Source: Bradyrhizobium sp. B097
Lineage (GTDB): Bacteria; Pseudomonadota; Alphaproteobacteria; Rhizobiales; Xanthobacteraceae
DNA length: 64,000 bases
Assembly: GCF_038957035.1 (NCBI RefSeq)
Contig: NZ_CP152412.1
Location: forward strand, 4,956,501-5,020,500
Direction: 5' to 3'
Shown here: positions 52,680-60,015 of the stretch, piece after piece
Layout of the letters: every line of letters begins with the position of its first letter
How positions within the stretch are numbered: the stretch's first letter is position 1
Position numbers and translations under genes: made by a program
Notes under the pieces: generated by a model
Told to the model about the DNA's origin: nothing
The model's database searches: none
The model's input: only the letters and a program-made list of their open reading frames with translations

Positions 52680-53429
52680 TCACCGACGCGCGCTGCGCGG
52701 CTTGCGCGTTGGCTTCTTCCACATCCGGAATCCACCCTCGAATGCGTTGGCGTTGTCGCCGAACCTCACGTTCGGCGGCGGGTTGTCGACCTTGTCGGCA
52801 TTGCCGCCGCCGAGCACGATGTAATCGGGCTCCAGCGCCGCCGACAGCCGCGCGATGACATCGTCGACGCTCTTGCGCCATTTCTTCCGGCCGCGCCGCT
52901 CGAGGCCGGCCGCGCCGACATAGTCCTCGAACGTCCCGTCCCTGCGATAGGGCAAATGACCGAGCTCCATCGGCTCGTAAATGCCCTCCACGATCATCGC
53001 CGAGCCAAGCCCGGTGCCAAGGCCGAGAAACAGCATCCGCGCGCCCTGATAGCTGCCGATCGCCTGCATCAGCGCATCGTTGACGACCTTCACCGGCCGG
53101 CCGAACGCGCCGTGAAAATCAAAGCCGGCCCAGCCGCGGCCAAGATTATGCGGCTCCGTCAGCGGACGGTTGTGAACCACCGGTCCGGGATAGCCGATCG
53201 AGATCACGTCATAGGACCAGTCCCTGGTCAGCGCCTTGACCTGCCGTACCATCTCGGTGGCGGACAGCGTTGGACCTGACTCGAATTCGCGCTTGATGCG
53301 CTCCTTGTCGGTCATGACCTTGACATGCGTGCCACCGACGTCGATCGCCAGCACCGTCCGGCGCGACGCGGGCTTTGCCGTCATCCTCGCTGTCGTCTTG
53401 CCGGCTTTCTTGTTTGTCTTCTTGGCCAT
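52680..53429 (-). CDS. ROK family kinase, polyphosphate glucokinase-like
   Basis: 249 aa from the ATG at 53429, which gives a Lys-rich N-terminus (MAKKTNKKAGKTTARMTAK). The actin-like ATPase motifs are AIDVGGTHVKVM (phosphate 1), GYPGPVVH, the VVNDALMQAIG catalytic Asn-Asp, and LGLGTGLGSAMIVEG (phosphate 2). Length and the compact form resemble PpgK-type glucokinases that can use polyphosphate; ATP use is equally possible. It phosphorylates a hexose, probably glucose. The region upstream contains a triplicated repeat. Confidence 0.87.
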   Translation of the reverse strand: MAKKTNKKAGKTTARMTAKPASRRTVLAIDVGGTHVKVMTDKERIKREFESGPTLSATEMVRQVKALTRDWSYDVISIGYPGPVVHNRPLTEPHNLGRGWAGFDFHGAFGRPVKVVNDALMQAIGSYQGARMLFLGLGTGLGSAMIVEGIYEPMELGHLPYRRDGTFEDYVGAAGLERRGRKKWRKSVDDVIARLSAALEPDYIVLGGGNADKVDNPPPNVRFGDNANAFEGGFRMWKKPTRKPRSARR

Positions 53430-53496
53430 CAATCCGCTCTCTCTTGCGCGCGTGCAGTGGAGCAGAGAAACCCGTCGCGCGCCACAGCTCCGTTCT

Positions 53497-53940
53497 GCAT
53501 CTGACTCCAGTTTGTTCGCGGGGAACGAATCGGAATCGAGAAATCGGCGCAGCTCAAGCATTAACAGGGCGTGTGCATTTGCAGCATCCGGGCAGCTGAT
53601 ATTGTGCCGAGATGGGATAATTGCTCTCGCGCGGAATATCTCGGCGCACTTCGGGCGCCCTGCGTTCAATCGCTTAACCGATCAAGCGACGATTCGCACC
53701 ACGGCCGCGTTCCCCATCCGACTCCAGTTTGTTCGCGAGGAACGAATCGGAATCGAAAAATCAAAGCAGAGCGATTCTTAACAACACGTTGGCGCGACTC
53801 CGGATGCGCCGTTTTCTTGTGCGTGAGGACGTCCAACCATGGACCGGCGCGCACCGCGCTCCGTTCTCCATCCGACTCCATTTTGTTCACAAAGAACGAA
53901 TCGGAATCGGACAAATCGGCGCGAGCCGAATCTTAACAAC
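53497..53940. repeat. Three copies of a dispersed repeat (about 85 bp each)
   Basis: The units share CATCCGACTCCAGTTTGTTC, then GCG(A/G)GGAACGAATCGGAATCG and, in copies 2 and 3, CTTAACAACACGTT. They lie at about 53497-53570, 53713-53795 and 53866-53950; the CTCCA anchors are at 53505, 53722 and 53876. The core GTTCGCGAGGAAC is itself an imperfect palindrome. They fill the gap between the kinase and the PaiB-like gene; no gene was found among them. Confidence 0.8.
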
Positions 53941-53965
53941 ACGTTCGCGACTTCGACGCCGACGG

Positions 53966-54667
53966 TTACGCGGAGCCGGTCACCGGGCCGCCCTTCGGGC
54001 GGACCCGTTGGCTAACCTGCGCCACGCGGTCACGCTCATACGCAAGCTCCGGCCGCAGCGTGCGCATCTTCTCCGCAAGCCTGTGGCTTGAGGTCTCCTC
54101 CGCATGCGCGAGCCGGTTGACGAGCGCGATATAGTCCGCATCGCTCTTGTGCTGGTTGAGCTTCGACTGGCCCTCGATCTCGTCGACGGCGATATCGATC
54201 ACCCGGATCCCAGCCAGCATCTGATCGCGCTTGCCGGGCTCCATCTGCGTGAGGTCCCAGGGCTGCTTCGGCAGCCGCGCCTCGGAGACCGCGAGCAGCG
54301 CATCGCCGTGGCCGCGGTTCTCCCCGTGATCGCGCAGATGCGCAACGCCGGACAAATGCACCGCCTCGTAGAGCCAGGTGGAGACGTTATCGCGCGAGAC
54401 GTACCAGTCGTTCGAGATGTAGGCGTCGTCACCGGAGACGATCAGCAGGAAACGCCTGACGCCGTCGGCGAGCTCGACCAGCGGGTTTTTCGCGGTGAGA
54501 TGGATCTGCACGATCACGCGATCGTCGCGCCGCGCGATCGCGAACGGCACGTGGGACGCCCGCGGGCCGCGTGCATCGGCGGCGACGATGGCGCCGAAGC
54601 CGCGCGCCGCCGCAAAGGCCAGCGCGTGGTCGTCCTCGATGCGGAATTGGGGACGGAGGATGTGCAT
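53966..54667 (-). CDS. PaiB-like FMN-binding negative transcriptional regulator
   Basis: 233 aa. It starts MHILRPQFRIEDDHALAFAA and shows the PaiB split-barrel order: HVPFAIARRDDRVIVQIHLT, NPLVELADGVRRFLLIVSGD, DAYISNDWYVSRDNVSTWLY and YEAVHLSGVAHL. The family binds FMN, and in Bacillus PaiB affects sporulation and protease genes; the role in rhizobia is not known. The last ~18 residues (VSQRVRPKGGPVTGSA) are encoded by a partial family E repeat (about 53985-54020), so the original C-terminus has been replaced or extended. Confidence 0.87.
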   Translation of the reverse strand: MHILRPQFRIEDDHALAFAAARGFGAIVAADARGPRASHVPFAIARRDDRVIVQIHLTAKNPLVELADGVRRFLLIVSGDDAYISNDWYVSRDNVSTWLYEAVHLSGVAHLRDHGENRGHGDALLAVSEARLPKQPWDLTQMEPGKRDQMLAGIRVIDIAVDEIEGQSKLNQHKSDADYIALVNRLAHAEETSSHRLAEKMRTLRPELAYERDRVAQVSQRVRPKGGPVTGSA

Positions 54668-54752
54668 GGCGGCGGCGCTCGCGGCTGGAGGGAGACGACC
54701 CAGCGAAGCTAGCGCAACTTTTGCCGGAGATCACCGCCATGCACCGTCCGGC

Positions 54753-54995
54753 TCAGCAGATCATGGCATTGTCGCCGTGATCGCAGACGCCGCCCGGCTG
54801 ATCCCGGGGCAGCGTCTCGAACTCGCCGTAGCGCGGCACGACCATGCGCGGCGGTCCGCCGCCCCAGCGACTGGCGGCCGAGGCATGTCCCTTTACGAAC
54901 GCGGATGGGCCGGCCGGGACTTCGCGCGCCATGGCCGATGTCGTCAGCATGGCGAGCGCGACCAGGCCCGCCGCGACGTGTTTAATCGTCGTCAT
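54753..54995 (-). CDS. Small exported protein, 80 aa
   Basis: A signal peptide (MTTIKHVAAGLVALAMLTTS, cut after AMA-R) precedes a 57-residue mature protein with a GGGPPRMVVPRYGEFETLPR stretch and two Cys near the end (GVCDHGDNAMIC). AGGAGA stands 7 nt before the ATG on the minus strand, which supports the start. No family recognised. It lies 85 bp from the PaiB-like gene on the same strand. Confidence 0.7.
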   Translation of the reverse strand: MTTIKHVAAGLVALAMLTTSAMAREVPAGPSAFVKGHASAASRWGGGPPRMVVPRYGEFETLPRDQPGGVCDHGDNAMIC

Positions 54996-55356
54996 CGAAC
55001 TTCTCCTGCTGGATTCAACAGGATGGGATCATCTCGCCAACCCGCTGAAGCGTTTTCGCTAGAACCATGACGGGCGGCGCCACCCGATTATTCCGCGACG
55101 ACGCAGCGAATTTTCCTGCGCTGCGGCCCGGTTCGACACATTCGATTGATCGGAGCGTGACCGCCGGGACCGGAGGCCCGAGCGGCCTCGACCAGGTTTG
55201 CCTGCGCGCAAGTCAAATCCGGTTCCGCGAACTGCGACAAAACAACCCGACGGGCAACTCGGCAAAAACGCGGCAAGCCCGCTATAAGAAAATATTCCGC
55301 TTGGCAGGTCGCGAGAATGCAGATGCGTGACTCAAGCGGCACCACACACTCAGTGT
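54996..55356. other. Intergenic region without a recognisable gene
   Basis: About 360 bp between the 80-aa gene and repeat D2. The bases carry long but random-looking frames in several directions; no ribosome binding site, terminator or known RNA was seen. Confidence 0.35.
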
Positions 55357-55496
55357 CGTCCCGGCCTAGTGCGCAATTGCGCACGGGGGCCGGGACCCAT
55401 AACCACAAATGCGGCTTGTTGCGCGACGTCGGAACGACGAGTCCCGATCACAACGCCGGCCGCGGAGTATGGGTCCCGGCCTTCGCCGGGACGACG
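55357..55496. repeat. REP-like palindromic repeat, family D copy 2
   Basis: CGTCCCGGCC...GGCCGGGACCCATAA and TATGGGTCCCGGCC...GGCCTTCGCCGGGACGACG form linked hairpins. TGCGCAATTGCGCA at 55370-55383 lies in the loop of the first, as in D1 at 44224-44345, though the arms differ in sequence. Confidence 0.75.
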
Positions 55497-55678
55497 AATG
55501 GAGAGGAACGCGCGCCCGCCTCCATCACCGTATGCCGGCTGCAAAGGCAAAACCTTTGCGCTGGGACGACAGAGCTAATGCAGCTTAGCAATGCACAAGG
55601 CCACGATGCGCCGTTGAACTGGCCGCAACGGACAGGTTACGCTGTCACCGATCACGCCCTCTCGCTGGAAGGATCACC

Positions 55679-55852
55679 ATGAACGGCAATCGATATTATG
55701 GCGTTCGCGTCGAGGGCGCGAAATACGGCGTGGGGTTCGGCTCGGCGCTGGCGATTGCGATCTCCTACACCAAGAACCATTCGATCCTGTGGGCGATCAT
55801 CCACGGTATCCTTGGCTGGCTCTACGTGATCTACGCCGCGCTGTTCGGATGA
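55679..55852 (+). CDS. Small membrane protein, 57 aa
   Basis: MNGNRYYGVRVEGAKYGVGF is followed by GSALAIAISYTKNHS and a hydrophobic C-terminal helix (ILWAIIHGILGWLYVIYAAL) likely to span the membrane. GGAAGGA 6 nt before the ATG is a strong ribosome binding site. It ends 10 bp before pdxY, so it may be cotranscribed with pdxY-lysE-csaA. Function unknown; the pattern recalls short YIYALF-type membrane proteins, but I cannot name a family. Confidence 0.65.
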   Translation: MNGNRYYGVRVEGAKYGVGFGSALAIAISYTKNHSILWAIIHGILGWLYVIYAALFG

Positions 55853-55862
55853 TGCGGACGAC

Positions 55863-56720
55863 ATGAACGTCATCTCGATTCAGTCACAGGTCGCCTGGGG
55901 CCATGTCGGCAACAGCGCGGCGACCTTTCCTATCCAGCTGCACGGCATCGACGTCGTCGCCGTGCCGACCACGCTGCTGAGCAACCGGCCGGGCCATCCG
56001 ACCATCCGCGGACGGGTGCTCGACGTGCAGCTGGTCGCCGACCTCCTGCGCGGCATCGAGGAGCGCGGCGCGATCGAAAGCGCCCGGATGATCCTGTCGG
56101 GCTATCTCGGCTCGGCCGACATCGCGATTGACGTCGCCGACTTCGTCGCCCGCGCGAAAGCGGAAAACCCGGCCCTGCTCTATTGCTGCGATCCCGTGCT
56201 CGGCGACCGTGATCGCGGCATGTTCGTGCGACCGGATATCCCGCCGCTGGTGCGCGACCAGCTCTGTCCGCTGGCCGACATCATCACGCCCAACCATTTC
56301 GAGTTCGAATTCCTCTGCGGCGCGCGCGTGGCGACGACCGATGACGTCATCGCGCAAGCCCGCGCGCTGATGGCGCGGGGGCCTGCGACCATCGTCGTCA
56401 CCAGCGCCGAGCTTGCCGGCACGCCCGATGGCGAGATCGAGACGCTGGCGATCGAGCACACGGGAGCGTGGCGCGTGCGCACCGCGCGCGTGCCGATCAG
56501 CCCGTCCGGTACCGGAGACCTGTTCGCCGCGCTGTTCGTCGCCGCCCGCGTGCGTGGCCTGGCGACACCGGAGGCGCTCAGCCACGCTGCGTCAGGCATC
56601 CACGGCGTGCTGGTGCGCACGGCGGAGCGAGGAACCGAGGAAATGCGCATTGTCGAAAGCGCAGACGTGATGCTTGATCCGAAGCCACGCTTCGCGGCGG
56701 TCGCCATCCCTTCATCCTGA
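55863..56720 (+). CDS. pdxY: Pyridoxal kinase PdxY
   Basis: 285 aa, normal for PdxY. It phosphorylates pyridoxal to PLP in the salvage pathway. The family opening VISIQSQVAWGHVGNSAATF, the GHPTIRG segment, YCCDPVLGDRDRGMFV, TPNHFEFEFL and the ATP-binding anion-hole motif SPSGTGDLFAALFVA are all present. It follows the 57-aa gene by 10 bp and precedes the LysE gene by 17 bp. The neighbouring PLP enzyme at 50751 is an obvious user of its product, although unlinked by operon. Confidence 0.95.
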   Translation: MNVISIQSQVAWGHVGNSAATFPIQLHGIDVVAVPTTLLSNRPGHPTIRGRVLDVQLVADLLRGIEERGAIESARMILSGYLGSADIAIDVADFVARAKAENPALLYCCDPVLGDRDRGMFVRPDIPPLVRDQLCPLADIITPNHFEFEFLCGARVATTDDVIAQARALMARGPATIVVTSAELAGTPDGEIETLAIEHTGAWRVRTARVPISPSGTGDLFAALFVAARVRGLATPEALSHAASGIHGVLVRTAERGTEEMRIVESADVMLDPKPRFAAVAIPSS

Positions 56721-56737
56721 CATTCGGGACACGTTTC

Positions 56738-57364
56738 ATGATCGACATCACCACCCTCCTCACCTACGCCGCCGTCGTGCTCGGCCTGTTCCTGATCCCG
56801 GGGCCAGCCGTGCTGCTTGTGCTCGCGCGTTCGGTCACCGGCGGGCCGCGCGTCGGCGTCGCGACCGGGTTCGGCATCGCGCTCGGCGATCTCGTCCACA
56901 CCGCCATGGCGACGTTCGGCCTCTCGGCCGTGCTGATGACCTCGGCGCTCGCGTTCTCGATCGTCAAATATGCCGGCGTGATCTACCTGATCGTACTCGG
57001 CGTCCGCGCTCTGTTCGAGAAAAATGACGACCTGCATTTGCCGGCGGCGCAGCCGGTCGATCCGCGGCGCGCGTTCCGGCAGGCGATCTGGGCGGAGATG
57101 CTCAACCCGAAGACTGCACTGTTCTTTCTCGCCTTCCTGCCGCAGTTCGTGCACCCCGGCCACGGCTCCGCCGTCGCGCAGTTCGCGACCCTCGGCCTGA
57201 TCTTCGTTGCGATGAGCGCGGCCTACACCTCGCTGCTCGCGCTCGCCGCCGGCCAGATCAGCCCGTGGATCCGGCGGCATCGCCGCATCGGCCAGTGGCA
57301 GGGCCGCGTGGTCGGCACGATCTACATCGCGCTCGGCATCCGCCTCGCGTTTCAGGAGCGCTGA
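56738..57364 (+). CDS. LysE/RhtB family amino acid exporter
   Basis: 208 aa with six TM helices. The N-terminus LTYAAVVLGLFLIPGPAVLL carries the conserved PGP motif; GVATGFGIALGDLVHTAMAT and NPKTALFFLAFLPQFV are the usual LysE/RhtB blocks. It exports amino acids or their derivatives at the inner membrane. Its TGA overlaps the ATG of the csaA-like gene (57362-57366). Confidence 0.93.
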   Translation: MIDITTLLTYAAVVLGLFLIPGPAVLLVLARSVTGGPRVGVATGFGIALGDLVHTAMATFGLSAVLMTSALAFSIVKYAGVIYLIVLGVRALFEKNDDLHLPAAQPVDPRRAFRQAIWAEMLNPKTALFFLAFLPQFVHPGHGSAVAQFATLGLIFVAMSAAYTSLLALAAGQISPWIRRHRRIGQWQGRVVGTIYIALGIRLAFQER

Positions 57365-57708
57365 TGTCTCCGCTCAAGCCGCAGGCCACATATGACGACT
57401 TCGCCCGCCTCGACATCAGGATCGGCAAGGTGGTCGAGGTGCAGTCGTTTCCGCGCGCCCGCAACCCGTCCCTGAAGGTCGGTGTCGATGTCGGCGCCGG
57501 GCGGATCATGTGGTCGAGCGCGCAGATCACGAACTATGAGCCGGCGGCGCTGATCGGCTCGCTGGTGGTCTGCGTGTGCAATCTCGGGCCGAAGAACATC
57601 GCCGGTTTCACCTCGGAACTGCTGATCCTGGGCGCCAAGGATGCCGGCGGCCAGGTGATCGTGCTCGGCCCGCGCAGCGAGGTTGCGATCGGTGAGCCGA
57701 TCTTCTGA
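57364..57708 (+). CDS. csaA: tRNA-binding protein, CsaA/YgjH-like
   Basis: 114 aa single OB-fold tRNA-binding domain. DDFARLDIRIGKVVEVQSFP and RNPSLKVGVDVGAGRIMWSS open it; ITNYEPAALIGSLVVCVCNL and GPRSEVAIGEPIF close it. CsaA dimers bind tRNA and can act as export-related chaperones in Bacillus. The start overlaps the previous stop, so translation is coupled. It ends about 140 bp before a small DUF6894-like gene. Confidence 0.93.
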   Translation: MSPLKPQATYDDFARLDIRIGKVVEVQSFPRARNPSLKVGVDVGAGRIMWSSAQITNYEPAALIGSLVVCVCNLGPKNIAGFTSELLILGAKDAGGQVIVLGPRSEVAIGEPIF

Positions 57709-57849
57709 CGACTCGACCCGATCACGGCGGCGTGATTCAAATCGTCTGGATTCCCCGTAGTTTACCGATGGGGGATCACCCGGATTCTAAGTGCCCGCGC
57801 GCGCTGCTATTCCAGCGCACGAGAATCGCTTCGGCATGGGAATCGGAAG

Positions 57850-58080
57850 ATGTCCGCAGTTTTTTTTCACTGCTCCGACGACAAGCACGTCATCCTGGAT
57901 CGCATCGGCGCCGCGATGGATTTTTCGGAGGTGCGGATACATGCGGAGCAGCTGGCGCGCAGCTTTGTCATGACGCCGAGCGTGGAAGACTGGCGCAACT
58001 GGGCGGTCCACGTCACCGACGATATCGGGACCGAGATCTTCGAGCTGCCGTTCACCGCCGTCCTCGGCGAATTGCACTGA
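57850..58080 (+). CDS. DUF6894-like small protein, 76 aa
   Basis: MSAVFFHCSDDKHVILDRIG, a helix with AEQLARSF, then WRNWAVHVTDDIGTEIFELP and FTAVLGEL. The F-F-H, D-G, W-x-V-x-V-x-D-x-G and LPF pattern matches short DUF6894-type proteins that are numerous in Bradyrhizobium and Methylobacterium. The domain recognition is from memory. It is followed after 9 bp by a 57-aa basic ORF. Just upstream is an imperfect hairpin with GGATTCCCC and GGGGGATC (57758-57780). Confidence 0.7.
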   Translation: MSAVFFHCSDDKHVILDRIGAAMDFSEVRIHAEQLARSFVMTPSVEDWRNWAVHVTDDIGTEIFELPFTAVLGELH

Positions 58081-58089
58081 GGGCCTGAC

Positions 58090-58263
58090 ATGACGTCGAT
58101 GGAACTCGCCCTGCAGCCCTTGCGGCGCCGCTTCAACCGCCTCGCTCAGCGCTGCGTCGCGCTGATCGAGGGCGTCATCAACCCCTATCGCCCCGAGCTG
58201 TACTACATGCGCGGGCCGGGTCCGAAATGCCGCGCCAGGCGGCAGGCCACGCTGCGCGACTAG
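58090..58263 (+). CDS. Small basic protein, 57 aa
   Basis: MTSMELALQPLRRRFNRLAQ, then RCVALIEGVINPYRPELYYM and RGPGPKCRARRQATLRD. It is Arg-rich (net strongly positive) with a hydrophobic middle, and GAGGG lies 6 nt before the ATG. It begins 9 bp after the DUF6894-like gene and is ended by a hairpin terminator, so the two probably share a transcript. Could be a small DNA/RNA-binding or membrane-associated protein; no family recognised. Confidence 0.5.
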   Translation: MTSMELALQPLRRRFNRLAQRCVALIEGVINPYRPELYYMRGPGPKCRARRQATLRD

Positions 58264-58285
58264 TCCGAGGGTTGAGCGACGAGAA

Positions 58286-58317
58286 AAGGCCGATGGGCGT
58301 TACGCCACCGGCCTTCT
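58286..58317 (+). terminator. Intrinsic terminator
   Basis: AAGGCCG (58286-58292) pairs with CGGCCTT (58309-58315), with an inner GGCG/CGCC pair. It is preceded by GAGAA and followed by CTCCT. It ends the transcript of the two small genes at 57850 and 58090. Confidence 0.6.
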
Positions 58318-58581
58318 CCTGCGGCTGCCGGTTCCCGGAGTCCGGTTCCGCCGCAATTCCACCTGGTCCCAAGCTTGCGACGACAATTTTAATCAAATCT
58401 TAACGGCAAGGCGGTGAGCTGGATGACAGGACTCCTTCGCCGTGCTGCGCGTGTAGTTCATCGTGCTGGATGCGTTGCACATCGTTTTTGCGCTGATCGC
58501 CCGACGATTGTGCGCGATGCATCTTAGGGAACGCACGACTCAGTGTTACCCTGTGATGCAAACCGAAACGGAGAACTTCGG

Positions 58582-58818
58582 ATGCCGTACTACACCTTCG
58601 ATCTCGTGGTGGGGGACGAGTTCCGGAATCAAGGAACGATCATCCTCGAAGACATCAGCCTTGCCTCCGATCGCGCCGATCAGCTCGCCAATGAGCTGTC
58701 GCAGGTCAAGCCGGAGCTGAAGGCACGCGGCTGCGCCGTGCGCGTCACCGACATCGACCGGCGCGAACTCTACCGGACGCCGCTCGACCCCGTGCCGCAC
58801 TGGCGCAGGGCCGGCTAG
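58582..58818 (+). CDS. DUF6894-like small protein, 78 aa
   Basis: MPYYTFDLVVGDEFRNQGTI, LEDISLASDRADQLANELSQ, VRVTDIDRRELYRTPLDPVP. The layout Y-Y-T-F-D, D-E-F, a central helix with aliphatic periodicity, then V-R-V-T-D-x-x-R-x-x-L-Y-R-T-P-L parallels the DUF6894-like gene 500 bp upstream, so this is probably a divergent paralogue. GGAGA lies 8 nt before the ATG at 58582. The 3' end is followed by a hairpin (58843-58869). Confidence 0.6.
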   Translation: MPYYTFDLVVGDEFRNQGTIILEDISLASDRADQLANELSQVKPELKARGCAVRVTDIDRRELYRTPLDPVPHWRRAG

Positions 58819-58842
58819 CGCCGGCAGACTTTGGACTCTGTT

Positions 58843-58869
58843 GACCGCGCTCATCCGCGCGCGGTCTTG
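58843..58869 (+). terminator. Intrinsic terminator
   Basis: GACCGCGC (58843-58850) and GCGCGGTC (58859-58866) form a perfect 8-bp stem, followed by TTGATCTTG. It lies between the DUF6894-like gene and the convergent DUF1993 gene. Confidence 0.55.
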
Positions 58870-58931
58870 ATCTTGCTGCGCACAGCGGCTGATGTTGCCG
58901 CCTCAGCAAGACCAGTCGGCGCGCGGTCCGA

Positions 58932-59453
58932 TCACTTCTTCATGTTCAACCGGCCGATGAAGTCACGTTTGCCGAGCGGCGCGCCCTTGTGGCGGAGGAT
59001 GTCGTAGGCGGTGGTCGAGTGGAAGAAGAAGTTCGGCAGCGAGAACGACATCAGGAATCCCTCGGCCGTGAACGGCATCGACCGCTCGCCGAGCTTGAAC
59101 ATCACTTCGCGCCCGAGCAACGCATTGACCGCATCCGGCGTCAGCGCCGACAATTCGCTGTGCGCGTCCTTCACCAGCGCCTGCAATGCGGCGTAGTCCA
59201 GATCGGGCTTGCCGGACGGCGGGACGAATACGCCGTTCTTGGCGGCCTCCATCGCGCCGCGCGAATGATGCGCGAGCGAGACAACCTGAAAGCGGAACGG
59301 CAACATGTCCGGAAACAACCGGGTCTCGACGATCTCGGCCGGATCGATGCCGTTCTCCTTGAAATGCGCGAGGCCCTTGTCGAGAAAGCCCGAGGCGGCG
59401 CCGAGGATCTGCAGATAGTTGGCAACGGTCGCGTCGTAGAGTGAAAAGGTCAT
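58932..59453 (-). CDS. DUF1993 family protein
   Basis: 173 aa from the ATG at 59453, which follows GGGGGAA; an in-frame ORF extends upstream through the tandem repeat at 59541-59572 without homology. It opens FSLYDATVANYLQILGAASG and has HFKENGIDPAEIVETRLFPD, MLPFRFQVVSLAHHSRGAME and FLMSFSLPNFFFHSTTAYDI. This all-helical four-helix pattern belongs to the DUF1993/DinB-like group, and the conserved His residues could bind metal. Function unknown. Confidence 0.92.
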   Translation of the reverse strand: MTFSLYDATVANYLQILGAASGFLDKGLAHFKENGIDPAEIVETRLFPDMLPFRFQVVSLAHHSRGAMEAAKNGVFVPPSGKPDLDYAALQALVKDAHSELSALTPDAVNALLGREVMFKLGERSMPFTAEGFLMSFSLPNFFFHSTTAYDILRHKGAPLGKRDFIGRLNMKK

Positions 59454-59540
59454 GGCGAATTCCCCCAGATAGAAAATTTGTCTGATGCTTGCCGGAACAG
59501 AGTTCCCGGAATTTCCGGCGAAGGCAAGCGGCCTTGAGCG

Positions 59541-59580
59541 TTCGCAACCTTGGGGATTCGCAACCTTGGGGATTCGCAAG
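59541..59580. repeat. 16-bp tandem duplication
   Basis: TTCGCAACCTTGGGGA is present twice exactly (59541-59556 and 59557-59572), followed by TTCGCAAG. It lies upstream of the DUF1993 gene and may have arisen by slipped replication. Confidence 0.85.
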
Positions 59581-59639
59581 TCGAATGGTCCAGCGCCCAG
59601 CGCCGGATCATTCGGTCAGGCATCGCGGGCTCCCCGCGG

Positions 59640-59825
59640 TCAGCTCTGATGCGGTCCGCGCATCATCTTCATGGCGTCCTCGATATGGCGCCACTCGCGG
59701 GCCTCTTCGGTCTCGCCCTTGCTCTCGCAGGCGATGGCGTTCTGCGCCGCCTCGGCAATCGCCTGCAGGCCGTGCTTCTCCAGCATCTGCCGCGCGATGG
59801 TGTGGATCTGCATCTCTGCTATCAT
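59640..59825 (-). CDS. Small helical protein, 61 aa, probable stress gene
   Basis: MIAEMQIHTIARQMLEKHGL, then QAIAEAAQNAIACESKGETE and an EAREWRHIEDAMKMMRG end. It is helical and soluble; AGGAG stands before the ATG. Such short proteins with an xAxQMLExHGLxAxxEAAQxA pattern are widespread in Bradyrhizobium but functionally unknown. A textbook EcfG promoter lies 70-95 bp upstream, so it is likely expressed in the general stress response. Confidence 0.75.
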   Translation of the reverse strand: MIAEMQIHTIARQMLEKHGLQAIAEAAQNAIACESKGETEEAREWRHIEDAMKMMRGPHQS

Positions 59826-59893
59826 GGCGCTCTCCTCTGCTGTCTGACGCCGCAGGGACAGGCGTGACCGCGCGTCCCGCGGACTGACTTCAA

Positions 59894-59919
59894 AACGGCC
59901 GAACGCCGCGTCTGGTTCC
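59894..59919 (-). promoter_or_regulatory. EcfG-type general stress promoter (GGAAC-N17-CGTT)
   Basis: On the minus strand GGAAC (59919-59915) is followed after 17 nt by CGTT (59897-59894). Both halves match the consensus, and the 61-aa gene starts 69 bp further on. Confidence 0.55.
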
Positions 59920-60015
59920 CGCATCCCGGCCGGCGCGACGGATTCAACGGTTTCCACGCGCCGCGGCGGCGGATACAGAGAGGCGGACCCTGCTCCTTCC
60001 CGAGTTGCCGGACCC

